Shown here: in pieces, positions 32,355 through 42,018 of the stretch | Layout of the letters: every line of letters begins with the position of its first letter | How positions within the stretch are numbered: the first letter of the stretch is position 1 | Source: Microlunatus soli | GTDB taxonomy: Bacteria > Actinomycetota > Actinomycetes > Propionibacteriales > Propionibacteriaceae | Direction: 5' to 3' | Assembly: GCF_900105385.1 (NCBI RefSeq) | Contig: NZ_LT629772.1 | Coordinates: 2,666,001-2,730,000 of the forward strand | Length of the DNA: 64,000 nt | The notes under the pieces: model-generated | Told to the model about the DNA's origin: nothing | What the model saw: the letters and a program-made list of their open reading frames with translations, nothing else | Database searches by the model: none | Position numbers and translations under genes: made by a program

Positions 32355-35300
32355 GACCCTCCATAGTTCCCGGACCTGTCAAACGTGTAGTGCACCTTCG
32401 GCCCGCCCGTCTCCGGACGGACAATACGCACCCTACCGGAATGATCCAGAGTCTCATGCCAGGTCCGCGTTCCACCGGTCGCGGGGTCCCACTCCCTGAC
32501 AAGGCGACGTCCCGCCATCTCCCCTTCTTTCCTCGCTGGGTTCAGGGTGTCGTAGTACCGGAATCGACCGCTCTCGAGCTCCCTTACTCCGCCCTTGCCG
32601 TATTTCTCAACCTGCCGAAGATGGGTCTTCAACAGAGCTCCACTACGTGCACTGGCAGCATATGTCCCGCACGTATTGTGGACGCGGATCCACGTTTGCC
32701 CATCGGTTTGAACATGATAATTATGGAGACCCTCGACATTGAAGTTGTACACGACCTCCTTGTTCCCGGTGTACCGGATTGCGGCAATTTCAACCGATGA
32801 TCCCTTCGGGTCGACCAGTCGATCGCCGGGTCTCAAATCGCGGACCGGCGTCCAGCCTCTACCCTCCACATAAAAGGGATGCTCGTCGGTGGACGTGATC
32901 CTGCCAGACGACGTCTCAACCTCAACCGTGGCGACATCCTGATGGACGTACGTCTCTAGAACCCGCCTACCTTGGGTTTCCCCTGTCTCGACATCGGCTG
33001 CAACGACTTCGTCACCAATCTGGACGTCCTCGATGCTCTTGGAGGAGCCGTCACCCATGAGAACCTGCGTCCCCGCCGCGAAACAGGCTGTCCGTGCAAC
33101 CGTCGACTCGGCGCTTCTGAGCCCACCGGATGCGGTCGTTCGGATTCCGTTCTTCGCTGTGCTCTCCAGCCCCTCCTTGACGGCGGTCTTGGCTCCGGTT
33201 TTCAAGACCGCACCCGCTGCGCCGGCTCCTGGGATTGGAATCATGCCGGTCAGACCGTCAACACCGGCCTGTCCCCAATCGACCTTGCCCGTGGTCGCCT
33301 TCTGCGAAGCGACCGACATACCCATCGACAGCGCGCCACCGGCCAACGCCAGACCCACCGGGCCACCGATACCGGTACACATCAACGCCACACCACCAAC
33401 GATCATGGCTCCGGCGGCGATGTACTCCCAGTTGTTCTTCACCCACGACGTGGTCGCGTTCCAGGCGTTGGAGATCGCGCCGTTGTTGGAATCGCGGTAG
33501 GCCTGAAGTTCCTTGTCCGTAACGGGTTTCAGACCCCACGGGTCGGACTGGTTCAGCGGATCGTTACCGGCAAACGAGTACGGGTTACCCGCCCAACCGG
33601 ACCCGAGCACCGGATCCAACGGATCGGTGGACAAGAAGCCGCGGCTACCCGGGTCATAGACCCGTGCCTGCATCCACTCCATCCCACCGACAACCAGATT
33701 CGCCTGGCCACCGATCGCCACACCGGACGGCAGACCGGCGGCCTGCGTACCCGGCGCAACACCCCACGGATCCACACCCGTCGACCGCGGACGCCAATCC
33801 GGGGTCAACCAACCACCCGACTCGCCAGCATGACCGGCAGCATCGGGCAACAACGCGGTCAGCGGACCGTAGTTGGAGATCGAGATCTCACCGACCTGCG
33901 CCAACGCCGGCAGACCTGCCGCGGAGTCCCACGCCACCGACTGTCCGTCGACCGCAGCCAGCTCGCCGAGGGCATCCACCTGGAAACTCTGCGTCGACGT
34001 CTGCCCGGTGACACCAGCCACAAGATCATGATCATCCGACACATCCTGCGTCCGCGCGGTGATCTTGTCGTTTGCGTGGGTGATCGTGGTGATCTTGGAC
34101 AGGTAACCCTGCGGATCCCAGCTGAACCGACGATCGGCCTCCGGGCCGGCCTCGGAGATCCGGCGGCCGCCGGCGTCGTAACCGAAGTCGGTGACACCGT
34201 CCGGGCCCCGCCGCGACAGCAGCTGCCCGGCCGAGTCGTAGGTGTAGGAGGTGGACCGACCGTCGGTGGTCTCCTTGATCAACCGGCCGCTGGCGTCGTA
34301 GCCGTAGCTGGTCACCGAGCCGTCGCTGCGACGAGCCTCCACCAACTGGCCGGCGGCGTCGTAGCCGTAGCTGATCCGGACATCGTTCGTCCGCTGCGCG
34401 ACAACCCGTCCGGCGTCGTCGCGTTCGATCTCGGTGGTCTCGGTCTCACCGTTGCGAGTGACCTGATGACGGACGATCACGCCGCCGTCCCACACCCAGG
34501 TCGCATGCAGACCCGGTGCGGTCATCGACACGATCCGACCGATCGCGTCCCGATCGATCACCGCCCGACCCAGCCCCGGCTCGGTCAACGCCGTGACACG
34601 GCCGGCCTGGTCGTACTCGTACTGGGTCTGGGTTCCGTCGCTACGGGTGAACGCGGTCCGCCGACCGTCGCCGTCGTAGCTCCAGGACAGCCCGATGCCG
34701 CCGCCGGGAACGCTGTCCCTGCTCCGCATCCGGCGGATCAGCTGACCGTTCTCGTCCCAAACGAGCTCGTTGATCGTGTCACCCTCACGGACCCGCATCG
34801 TCCGGGTTGTGAAGTCGCGTTCGATCGTGGACAGCAGCCGGTCACCGGCCAGGGTGTCGGTCAACCGACCGGTCCGGTCGTAGCTCCAGGACAGCTCCGA
34901 ACCGGTCGGATCGATCCGACGGGTCTGCCGTCCGGCGGCGTCATAGCCGTACCGAGTGGTCCGGCCCAGCGGATCGATCTCGGCGATCAGCCGTCCGACG
35001 ATGTCGAAGCGGCGTTCGGTACGGCTACCGAGCGGATCGATCGTCGCCACACACTGGCCGACCTCGTCGTATTCGAAGCGGGTCTGACCACCGGCGGCGT
35101 TGGTGACGCCGACCAGCTGACCGGCGGCGTCGTACTGCACCTTGCGTCGGCCGTACCAGCCGTCGGTCAGGCGGACGACGCGGCCGAGCTTGTCGTAGCC
35201 GAAGGTCGCGGTTCCCTTGCCCGGTTCGAATCGCTGGACCACGCGGCCGCATTCGTCGTAGGACAGCCAGGCCTGTTCGCCGGTCGGCCAGTCCTCGCGG

Positions 35301-38212
35301 ATCAGTCGGCCGTCGCCGTCGTAGCTGAACGCATAGCGTGAGCCGTCGGTATCGATGGTGGCAGCACGTCGGCCACAGTCGTCGTACTCATAGCGGTAGG
35401 TGGTGCCCATCGGGTGGGTGATCGCCACCGGCCGACCGGCCGCGTCCCTCTTGATCTTGGTGGTGGCACCGGTCGGATCGGTGTGTTCGATCAGTCGTCC
35501 GCACAGGTCGTAGCGGTAACGGTCGGCGGCACCGTCCGGACCGGCTTCGGTGACCGTACGACCGAGCGCGTCGTAGGACGCCGTGCTGTGTGCCAGCAGG
35601 TCGCCGGCGCGGGTCGGGCGTCCCTGGATGTCGCGTTCGACGGTCTCCTCGACGCCGGTCGGGTCGACCGTCCGGGAGACGAAGCCCTGCTTGTCGTAGT
35701 CGACCTGCCAGCTCGCACCATTGGCGTCGGTGGTCGAGGTCAGTCGCGACATCGCGTCGTAGCCGAACTCCCAGGCGCTGCCGTCGGGCAGCTCGGAACG
35801 TGTCGGGTTGCCCAGGTCGTCGTAGGCCGACGTGACAGCACGTCCCAACTCGTCGATCATCCGGGACTGCTCACCGTGTTCGCCGTACTCGACCTCGGTC
35901 CGGCCGCCCAGCGGATCGATGATCGCGGTCACCCGGCCGCCGGCGGTCGTCTCGTAGCGCCAGATCGCGCCGTCCGGATCCTGCCGGGACAGCAGCGCAC
36001 CGGCACCGTCATAGCGGTAGCTGGTCCGATTCCCCAACGGGGTCACGGCAGCGACGACCCGGCCGAGATCATCGCGTTCCAATCGGGCAACGTTGCCGTC
36101 GGCGTCGGTGGAGGCGATCAGCTCGCCGTGTTGATCATGGTCGAAGCGAAGGGTGACTCCTTCGGGGTCGACGATCTTCTTCAGCAGACCGTCGGCCCAG
36201 GTCATCAGCGTGACCCCACCCTCGGGGTCGATCACCCGGGACGGATCGCGCTCGTCACCGTCGTAGGAGTAGTGCGTGGTCGCCTCGACCGCGGCCCCAT
36301 GATCATCGGTGCTGGTGACGGCGACGGTGACCGGCCGATCGGTGGCGTCGTAGGTCCACCGGACCCGCGCACCGGACGGCATCACCTGCTCGGTCCGCCG
36401 ACCGCGGTCGTCGTAGCTGTTGACGGTGACTGCACCGTTGCGTTCGGTGATCATCACCGGGTTGCCGTAGCGGTCGTAACTGGTCGACTGCCGGTTGTCC
36501 TCGGCGTCGATCACGCCGATCAGCCGACCCTTGCCGTCGGAGATCCAGGTGTTGTTCCGGTTCCCGTCCTCGTCCGAGACCGCGGTCACGCCGCCGTTGA
36601 GGTAGACAAACCGGCTGACCCGGCCGAACGGCGACCGCTGGGTGACGACCCGGGCCTGCTCGTCGTAGGTGTTCTCGGCCTCGACCACGCCGTCGGCGTC
36701 GATCACGGCCTCGATCAGATCGTCCTCGTTCCACCGATAGGTGCGAGTCCCGGCCGGGGTGATCGCGGCGACCAGTCGCGCGGAATCGTCGTAGGAGTAG
36801 GAAACCCGACGGCCATCGGAACTCTCGGCACCGGCGATCAGGCCGCTCCGGTCATCCCAGTCCAGTCGGATCGACCGGCCGAACTCGTGCCGCATCGTGG
36901 CCAGTCGACCCGCGTCGTCGTAGCCGAAGTCGATCGTGGTGCCGGGGCCGTTGTCGGTGGACAGCAGCCGCCCGTCGGCAGTGAAGATCCAGCGCAGGCC
37001 GTCGGAGTTGGTGACGATCAGACCCGGCTGCTGGCCGTTGCCAGACGGCTCACGGGACAGCCACATGTTCTGACCGGTGGCGCGGTCCCAGCCCTCACCC
37101 AGCCGGGGGAAGACGATCTCTCGGCCGTCGAAGAGCCGCAGTCTGGCGGCTTCGTCGGTGAGTGTCAGACGGGCCTCGCTCCAGGAGTTCCAGCCGCGGC
37201 CGAAGCCGCCGGTTGCGTCGCTGAGCGAGTTGTAGGTCCGTGCCAGGCTCAGCACCGATGCCGAACCGGTGAAGCCGAGGTCGACCTCGTTCTCGATGAA
37301 GTTGCCGGTGGCGGTGTTGATCGGGTCGTCGGAGTAGCCGGTGGTGGGCGGGCTGCCGTAGGCGGTCGGCGGGTCGACCTTGATGTCGGATCGGCTGACC
37401 GCGATGCCCTTGTTCTTCAGGGTCTGGGCGATCGTGCTGTTGTTCAGATAGGAGATGTTCCCCTCGCCACCGGCCCGTTTGAACGCGTCGGCGACGGTGG
37501 TCGCCCACTTGCCGTCCTCCCCGTTGAGCCGCAACCACTCCTTGAGCGCGTCGATCGGCCCGGAGGCGTCCAGCGTTGCCCAGGAGCAGGAGGTGCTGAA
37601 GTTGGTGACCTGGGTGTTCAATCCGCTGACGGTGCCGTTGAAGGAGTCGTCGCCGCCGGAGGTGTTGGTGGCAAACGTCCGCAGGTCGGAGGGGCGGGCC
37701 GACGTGGTGCCGCCGCTGCCGCCGCCGGAGCCGGGCGGCGGCGTCTGACGGGTCCCGGGCGTCTTCGCCGGAACGCTCTTGCTCGGACCGGAATCGGAGA
37801 TCTCGACGTCCGGCGGATCCTCGCCCCCGAAGATGTCGTCCCGGCGACGTTCGAGCCAGTTGCGGTCCTTCTGCCGCTGCGCCCATTCGCGGGCAGTCTT
37901 GCGGCGACTGTTCTCCTCGCGGGCGTCCTGCTCGACGCCCTCGACCTGGGTCGCGACCAACCGCAGATTGCTGACGATCTCGTCCAGATCGTTCAGCTGG
38001 GTGGTGCCGTTGGACGTGAAGATCTCGGAGAAGTAGCCCTTGAAGTCGGTCGCGGCCGTGGAGCGCCAGGTCGATCGGCTTGATCGCTGGCCGGACAGCA
38101 GGGTGGCCGCAGCGCGGAACGTCCGCTTCAGGTCCGAGGACACGGTGAAGTCGAACTTGACGTCGGGCATGCCCTTCAGGTCATCGATATTCAGATCTTT
38201 CGCACTACCCAT
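32348..38212 (-). CDS. RHS-repeat polymorphic toxin with Hint domain and C-terminal toxin tip
   Basis: A 1954-residue protein. N-terminus (1-110): helical, WXG100-like, no signal peptide (KFDFTVSSDLKRTFRAAATL), suggesting type VII-type export. Residues about 120-210: charged coiled coil and a Pro/Gly linker. DUF6531 region with DDPINTATGNFIENEVDLGF, then ~1100 residues of YD/RHS repeats (many G-R-x-x-x-x-x-Y-D forms) closing with YDPGSRGFLSTDPLDPVLGS and DPWGL. Next a hydrophobic hairpin (YIAAGAMIVGGVALMC), a Hint domain from about 1710 (CFAAGTQVLMGDGSSKSIED to GLHNYHV) ending at VHN, and a ~107-residue tip with ELESGRFRYYD, EMAGRRLVREWD and DHSGRVRIVRPETG, a probable nuclease-like toxin of unconfirmed fold. 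Start ATG 38212; TATAGA lies 6-11 nt upstream, so the message may be leaderless. Confidence 0.88.
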   Translation of the reverse strand: MGSAKDLNIDDLKGMPDVKFDFTVSSDLKRTFRAAATLLSGQRSSRSTWRSTAATDFKGYFSEIFTSNGTTQLNDLDEIVSNLRLVATQVEGVEQDAREENSRRKTAREWAQRQKDRNWLERRRDDIFGGEDPPDVEISDSGPSKSVPAKTPGTRQTPPPGSGGGSGGTTSARPSDLRTFATNTSGGDDSFNGTVSGLNTQVTNFSTSCSWATLDASGPIDALKEWLRLNGEDGKWATTVADAFKRAGGEGNISYLNNSTIAQTLKNKGIAVSRSDIKVDPPTAYGSPPTTGYSDDPINTATGNFIENEVDLGFTGSASVLSLARTYNSLSDATGGFGRGWNSWSEARLTLTDEAARLRLFDGREIVFPRLGEGWDRATGQNMWLSREPSGNGQQPGLIVTNSDGLRWIFTADGRLLSTDNGPGTTIDFGYDDAGRLATMRHEFGRSIRLDWDDRSGLIAGAESSDGRRVSYSYDDSARLVAAITPAGTRTYRWNEDDLIEAVIDADGVVEAENTYDEQARVVTQRSPFGRVSRFVYLNGGVTAVSDEDGNRNNTWISDGKGRLIGVIDAEDNRQSTSYDRYGNPVMITERNGAVTVNSYDDRGRRTEQVMPSGARVRWTYDATDRPVTVAVTSTDDHGAAVEATTHYSYDGDERDPSRVIDPEGGVTLMTWADGLLKKIVDPEGVTLRFDHDQHGELIASTDADGNVARLERDDLGRVVAAVTPLGNRTSYRYDGAGALLSRQDPDGAIWRYETTAGGRVTAIIDPLGGRTEVEYGEHGEQSRMIDELGRAVTSAYDDLGNPTRSELPDGSAWEFGYDAMSRLTSTTDANGASWQVDYDKQGFVSRTVDPTGVEETVERDIQGRPTRAGDLLAHSTASYDALGRTVTEAGPDGAADRYRYDLCGRLIEHTDPTGATTKIKRDAAGRPVAITHPMGTTYRYEYDDCGRRAATIDTDGSRYAFSYDGDGRLIREDWPTGEQAWLSYDECGRVVQRFEPGKGTATFGYDKLGRVVRLTDGWYGRRKVQYDAAGQLVGVTNAAGGQTRFEYDEVGQCVATIDPLGSRTERRFDIVGRLIAEIDPLGRTTRYGYDAAGRQTRRIDPTGSELSWSYDRTGRLTDTLAGDRLLSTIERDFTTRTMRVREGDTINELVWDENGQLIRRMRSRDSVPGGGIGLSWSYDGDGRRTAFTRSDGTQTQYEYDQAGRVTALTEPGLGRAVIDRDAIGRIVSMTAPGLHATWVWDGGVIVRHQVTRNGETETTEIERDDAGRVVAQRTNDVRISYGYDAAGQLVEARRSDGSVTSYGYDASGRLIKETTDGRSTSYTYDSAGQLLSRRGPDGVTDFGYDAGGRRISEAGPEADRRFSWDPQGYLSKITTITHANDKITARTQDVSDDHDLVAGVTGQTSTQSFQVDALGELAAVDGQSVAWDSAAGLPALAQVGEISISNYGPLTALLPDAAGHAGESGGWLTPDWRPRSTGVDPWGVAPGTQAAGLPSGVAIGGQANLVVGGMEWMQARVYDPGSRGFLSTDPLDPVLGSGWAGNPYSFAGNDPLNQSDPWGLKPVTDKELQAYRDSNNGAISNAWNATTSWVKNNWEYIAAGAMIVGGVALMCTGIGGPVGLALAGGALSMGMSVASQKATTGKVDWGQAGVDGLTGMIPIPGAGAAGAVLKTGAKTAVKEGLESTAKNGIRTTASGGLRSAESTVARTACFAAGTQVLMGDGSSKSIEDVQIGDEVVAADVETGETQGRRVLETYVHQDVATVEVETSSGRITSTDEHPFYVEGRGWTPVRDLRPGDRLVDPKGSSVEIAAIRYTGNKEVVYNFNVEGLHNYHVQTDGQTWIRVHNTCGTYAASARSGALLKTHLRQVEKYGKGGVRELESGRFRYYDTLNPARKEGEMAGRRLVREWDPATGGTRTWHETLDHSGRVRIVRPETGGPKVHYTFDRSGNYGGSW

Positions 38213-38590
38213 GACTGATCTATAACCCCTGTCGCCGACGCCCGCGACCCGCGTTCGGATCGCGCATTCCTTCACCGTTGACGCAGCGCCCGAGCGATCC
38301 GTTCCGCTTGGACCGCGCGGGCTCGTCCGAATGGTTCCCGACTGCCCCACTCGCCCGGGTGAGCGCCCCGATCGCTCGCCTGGCTGCCACGTCCGCCGCT
38401 CGTCCGGCTGCGGACCGGTGTCGAGCGACCGATGAACGGTAGCAATCGGCAGGGGCATTTCCCTATCCAGTACGAGGTGGTCGGCGTCGCTATTGCCGGA
38501 AAGCCCCGAAACACCGAGCCTGGCCGGCTCAGATTCGGCTCAGTTGCATCGGGCGAGGCGATCGATGTGTTTAACGACGCAAAGAAATGA
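38213..38590. other. Intergenic region upstream of the RHS gene
   Basis: 378 bases between the RHS start and the stop of the next minus-strand gene. On the minus strand TATAGA (just before the RHS ATG) is a candidate -10. An in-frame extension of RHS to 38458 is open but Arg/Gly-rich and unlike the protein's N-terminus. No small gene, hairpin or repeat was recognised. Confidence 0.4.
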
Positions 38591-39499
38591 TCACTGCTGA
38601 GCGGCCCGTGCGGCCAGCATCCGCTCGATCTCGGCGACAATCAGCTCCGGTTCGGTCATCATCACCAGGTGTCCGGATTTCTCGGCGACCAGGTGCCGGC
38701 CCTGGACCGACCGAGCGGCGCGAGCCCGATGCGCGGTGATCATCTTGCGTCGCGCGTCGGCGCCGATCCCGGCGTTGGTGCCGCCCGAGATGACGGTCAT
38801 CGGAATGTCTGCCAGGTCCGCCGGGTCGGTCTGCAGGGCACGTAGTCCCTCGGTCATGGTGCTGGACTCGGCGATCTGGGTGGCGACCGCGCTCGGGGTG
38901 TACATCTCGCGGCACAGGTCGGCGCGGACCGTCGGCGGCATCGCACCGACGGTCAGGCCGTAGATCCGGCGGAGCAGCCCGATCCGTGCCAACGGCGGGA
39001 ACAGGGTGTTCTGGATCCTGTCGATCCTGGCAGTGCTCTCGGCGTAGTAGACGTCGCAGTCCTCGTCGGCAGGGTCGACCAGCACGATGCCGGCGATCCG
39101 GTCCGGACGCGCGGCGGCCGCGAGCCGGACGATCGGGCCGCCGAGACTGTGTCCGACCAGGACGAAGCCTTGATCATCCGCCGGGTCCGCAGTCAGCGCG
39201 TCGAGCAGGCCGTTCAGATCGGCGGCAAGATCGGTCAGTCGGCGCGGTCCCGCGGCGCGCGGGCTGTGCCCCATCCCGGCCCGGTCATAGACGACGGCCC
39301 GGGCCACTCCCTTGAGGCGCGGTTGGGTCAGACCCCAGATCGAACGGGTCGACGCCAGCCCGGCCTCGAACACGACGGTCGGCGTCGGGCCGGGCAGCTC
39401 CTGGTAGAAGAGTTCTCGGCCGTCGGTGATGTCGGCGCGGCCCGGCGTCCCCTGCGGATGTCGCGGATCCACGGTGTCGGGATCGCCGTTGTCGGTCAC
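38591..39499 (-). CDS. Alpha/beta hydrolase (serine esterase/lipase type)
   Basis: A 302-residue alpha/beta-hydrolase. The oxyanion region is PTVVFEAGLASTRSIWGL, a dipeptide VYDRAGMGHSPRA follows, and the nucleophile elbow is VLVGHSLGGPIVRLAA with Ser. The acid is probably Asp in VLVDPADED or later, and the histidine is in KSGHLVMMTEP. The family includes carboxylesterases and haloperoxidase-like hydrolases. GTG start at 39499; TACAAT ends 6 nt upstream of it, an excellent -10 for a leaderless message. It stands alone between the RHS promoter region and a non-coding stretch, with no clear partner gene. Confidence 0.85.
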   Translation of the reverse strand: MTDNGDPDTVDPRHPQGTPGRADITDGRELFYQELPGPTPTVVFEAGLASTRSIWGLTQPRLKGVARAVVYDRAGMGHSPRAAGPRRLTDLAADLNGLLDALTADPADDQGFVLVGHSLGGPIVRLAAAARPDRIAGIVLVDPADEDCDVYYAESTARIDRIQNTLFPPLARIGLLRRIYGLTVGAMPPTVRADLCREMYTPSAVATQIAESSTMTEGLRALQTDPADLADIPMTVISGGTNAGIGADARRKMITAHRARAARSVQGRHLVAEKSGHLVMMTEPELIVAEIERMLAARAAQQ

Positions 39500-39874
39500 G
39501 TCTGAATTGTAGAGACGGAGACCCGCGAGTCCGGCTGGCGCACGGCCGACCTCGTACGATGCTCAGTGGCGGGTCCGGGAAGTGACTTGTCCGAAGAGCC
39601 GGTGCACGGGGTTATACCGGCCGCGCTGGATTCAGAGCCGCCCCCGGTGTCCTCCCGGATCCGCCGCCCGCGTCGAAAGATGCACATTTACAGAGCCCGG
39701 TGATCACGCTCGCGTGGGCGACGTCCTCGCCGGACTGCTGGTTTATCGGACCTTGCGCCGATCACAGATCGCGAGTGACTACCTGGCCTCGTCAGCCTGC
39801 ACGACTTGTCTCACCACGATCGCTGCGATCTGCACCGCCTGAACTGCAGCACGTGTGCCGGGTTTCGGGTCACG
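39500..39874. other. Intergenic region between hydrolase and GntR genes
   Basis: 375 bases. It holds the TACAAT promoter of the hydrolase (minus strand, 39506-39511). Open frames of 60-115 codons exist but lack ribosome sites and plausible protein composition. No hairpin or repeat was recognised. Confidence 0.4.
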
Positions 39875-40495
39875 TCAGCCGTCGGCGTACATCCGTAACC
39901 GGACCTCACGGGCGCCGGTCATGTGCCGCTCGGCGATGGACTGAGCTGCGGTTGCGTCCCGTTGCTCGATCGCATCGAGTAGGTCCTGATGCTCACGCAG
40001 CACCTCGTCCCAGCGGTCGCCATAGGTCAGGGTCGTGGTCGGATACCTGATCAGGTGCACGTTCAGACGATGCAGCAGGTCGACCAAGGTCGGACTGTGG
40101 CTGGCGTTCCAGATGGCCTCGTGGAATACCCGGTTCACCTGCGCGCGGTCGGCCGGATCATCACCCGTCGCGATCATGGCATCCTGCGCCGCACGCAACC
40201 GGATCTGGTCCAGCTCGGTCGCCCGGGTGGCCGCCGCCTTGGCGGCCGCGCTCTCCAGGGTGATCCGGACCTCGTAGATGTCCAGGATCTCTTCGGGTGA
40301 GGATGCCCGCACCCGCACCCCGCGGGGGCCCGGCTCGACGATCGCCTCGATCTCCAGACGATGCAAAGCCTCCCGGACCGGCGTACGGCTGGTGCCGAAC
40401 TGCCGCGCCAAGGCGACTTCGCCGAGCGCGTCACCCGGGGCGAACTCGCCCCGGACGATCGCCTCGCGGATGCGGTCGTACACGCCGGTTGCCAT
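39875..40495 (-). CDS. GntR-family (FCD) regulator of the catabolic operon
   Basis: A 206-residue GntR regulator. Winged helix: YDRIREAIVRGEFAPGDALG, ALARQFGTSRTPVREALHRL and PGPRGVRVRA. FCD domain: EEILDIYEVRITLESAAAKA, the metal-type histidines in VNRVFHEAIWNASHSPTLVD, EHQDLLDAIEQRD and AERHMTGAR. These His and Asp positions fit FCD proteins that bind a carboxylic acid through a metal ion. GGAGGAG precedes the ATG. It is the last gene after the seven-gene operon (56 nt beyond the flavoprotein), same strand. The perfect palindrome CTGTATACAG at 48006-48015 before the operon is its likely target. Confidence 0.88.
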   Translation of the reverse strand: MATGVYDRIREAIVRGEFAPGDALGEVALARQFGTSRTPVREALHRLEIEAIVEPGPRGVRVRASSPEEILDIYEVRITLESAAAKAAATRATELDQIRLRAAQDAMIATGDDPADRAQVNRVFHEAIWNASHSPTLVDLLHRLNVHLIRYPTTTLTYGDRWDEVLREHQDLLDAIEQRDATAAQSIAERHMTGAREVRLRMYADG

Positions 40496-40551
40496 CAGCC
40501 CGCTCCTCCTCCGCCGATCGATCAGTTGGTCCTATTGTCGTGCTATCGCGC

Positions 40552-42018
40552 TCAGGCCGCCGAACCCGCCCGGCGTCCGAAGACGATCCCGGCCGCGAGT
40601 CCCGAGCCGCCAGGATAATTTCCGCTGAAGAGCCCGCCGAGCGCCTCTCCGCAGGCGAACAGACCGCCGATCGGTGTTCCGTTCTCATCGAGGACGCGAC
40701 CATCAAGATCACCTCTGAGTCCACCGAACGTGAAGGTGATACCGCAGGTGACGGGATAGGCATAGAACGGCGGCGTCTCCAGCGCCGCCGCCCAGTTGGA
40801 CTTCGGTGGTTCGACGGCGGATCGGCGTCCGTCCTTGATCGTCGGATCGAAGGGGCACTTCCGATCGATCCCGGCGTTGAATTCCTTGATCGTCTGCTCG
40901 AACTGCCCGGCATCGATACCGAGCTTTTCGCCCAGCTCGCGGGCCGAGTCGGCGATGACCTCACTGATCCCGGGCATCTCGTACTCCTCGGCCCGCAGGC
41001 TGGGTCGCAACTCGGCATCGAAGATCTGGTAGGCGATGCTGCCGGGTTGGGCGAGGATCTCGCGTCCGTATTTGGCGTAGGTGTAATTGCGGAAGTCCGC
41101 GCCCTCGTCCAGGAAGCGTTCGCCGTCGCGATTGACGATGATTCCCAGTGGGTAGCTCTGCCGGGTCAGTCGATTCGTCAGCTCGCGGTTGGATTCGTTC
41201 TGCGGTGTGCAGGCATCCCACTGCACGCTGTGCGCGGTCGACCAGTCACCGCCCTTGGCGGCGCCCAGTTCGAGTGCAGCGAAGATCATCGCACCGTCGT
41301 TGTACGGCGTCCCGCGGACCTTCGCATGACCCCAGCCGGCGCCGAGATGACGCTCCCGCATCTCGGGGTTGGCCTCGAAGCCGCCGGCGGCGATCACCAC
41401 GCTGTCGGCCCGCAGTTCATGATCACCATCGTCATCGCGATAGCGGACACCGATCACGGAGCCACCGTCGGTGATCAAACCCCGGACGTCCGCCCCGTAG
41501 CGGATCTGCACGCCGAGACGTTCGGCGACCCGGGTGTGGTCGGCGATCAGGCCGACACCGCCGTCGACGTTGCCTACATGCAGGCCACCCCAGAACAGGT
41601 AGCCACCGTCCGGCCGGGTGTAGGCCTGCCGCTCATACATCAACCGGTAGCGCAGGCCGAGACCATGCAGCCAGCGGACTCCCGCGGCTGCCTCGGCGAC
41701 CAGCACCTGTGCCATCTGCGGATCGGTTCTGCCGTCGGTGACCCGTTCAAGATCATCGCGGTATTCCTGTTCGCTGTAGGGCGGCACCTCGGTCGCCCGC
41801 TGCCGCTCGTCCGGCTCCACGATGTCGCGCAGGTCATCCAGGCCTGCGTGTGCGATCCGGGTCGCGCCGGCGGTGTAGAAGGAGTTCCCGCCCGCCGATT
41901 CGGCCGTGCCCCGCTCCAGCAGGATCACCGTGCGGCCCCGCTCGGCGGCCGCGTGTGCCGCCGAGAAGCCGGCGTTGCCACCCCCGACGACGAGGACGTC
42001 AGCGCTCTTCTGGGGCAT
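40552..42018 (-). CDS. FAD-dependent dehydrogenase, tricarballylate dehydrogenase (TcuA)-like
   Basis: A 488-residue flavoprotein of the fumarate reductase/succinate dehydrogenase flavoprotein class. FAD motif VLVVGGGNAGFSAAHAAAER at residues 8-27; ESAGGNSFYTAGATR and the C-terminal GGLFACGEALGGLFSGNYPG plus GSGLAAGIVFGR. SYPLGIIVNRDGERFLDEGA and the HxxxPxxxGxxF-like YPVTCGITFTFGGLRGDL match TcuA/3-ketosteroid dehydrogenase-type enzymes, which dehydrogenate C-C bonds beside carboxyl groups. It overlaps the upstream lactonase gene by 20 nt. In Salmonella TcuA works with TcuB and an MHS transporter TcuC; an MHS transporter is present here but no TcuB, so electron transfer must differ or the substrate is different. 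Confidence 0.8.
   Translation of the reverse strand: MPQKSADVLVVGGGNAGFSAAHAAAERGRTVILLERGTAESAGGNSFYTAGATRIAHAGLDDLRDIVEPDERQRATEVPPYSEQEYRDDLERVTDGRTDPQMAQVLVAEAAAGVRWLHGLGLRYRLMYERQAYTRPDGGYLFWGGLHVGNVDGGVGLIADHTRVAERLGVQIRYGADVRGLITDGGSVIGVRYRDDDGDHELRADSVVIAAGGFEANPEMRERHLGAGWGHAKVRGTPYNDGAMIFAALELGAAKGGDWSTAHSVQWDACTPQNESNRELTNRLTRQSYPLGIIVNRDGERFLDEGADFRNYTYAKYGREILAQPGSIAYQIFDAELRPSLRAEEYEMPGISEVIADSARELGEKLGIDAGQFEQTIKEFNAGIDRKCPFDPTIKDGRRSAVEPPKSNWAAALETPPFYAYPVTCGITFTFGGLRGDLDGRVLDENGTPIGGLFACGEALGGLFSGNYPGGSGLAAGIVFGRRAGSAA

Noticed and set aside
32972-38083. Very long open frames on the plus strand opposite the RHS gene
   Set aside because: They read Arg/Gly/Asp/Val-rich low-complexity protein without motifs and exist because GC-rich codons on the coding strand leave the antisense frame open. 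The RHS protein on the minus strand has clear repeats and domains.
39582-39842. Possible small plus-strand gene in the intergenic stretch after the hydrolase
   Set aside because: No ribosome site, mixed composition with many Cys and Arg, and no neighbouring partner; judged chance.
40552-42018. A complete tcuRABC tricarballylate operon
   Set aside because: The flavoprotein and MHS transporter fit, but TcuB is missing and the regulator is GntR rather than LysR; four other enzymes are present.
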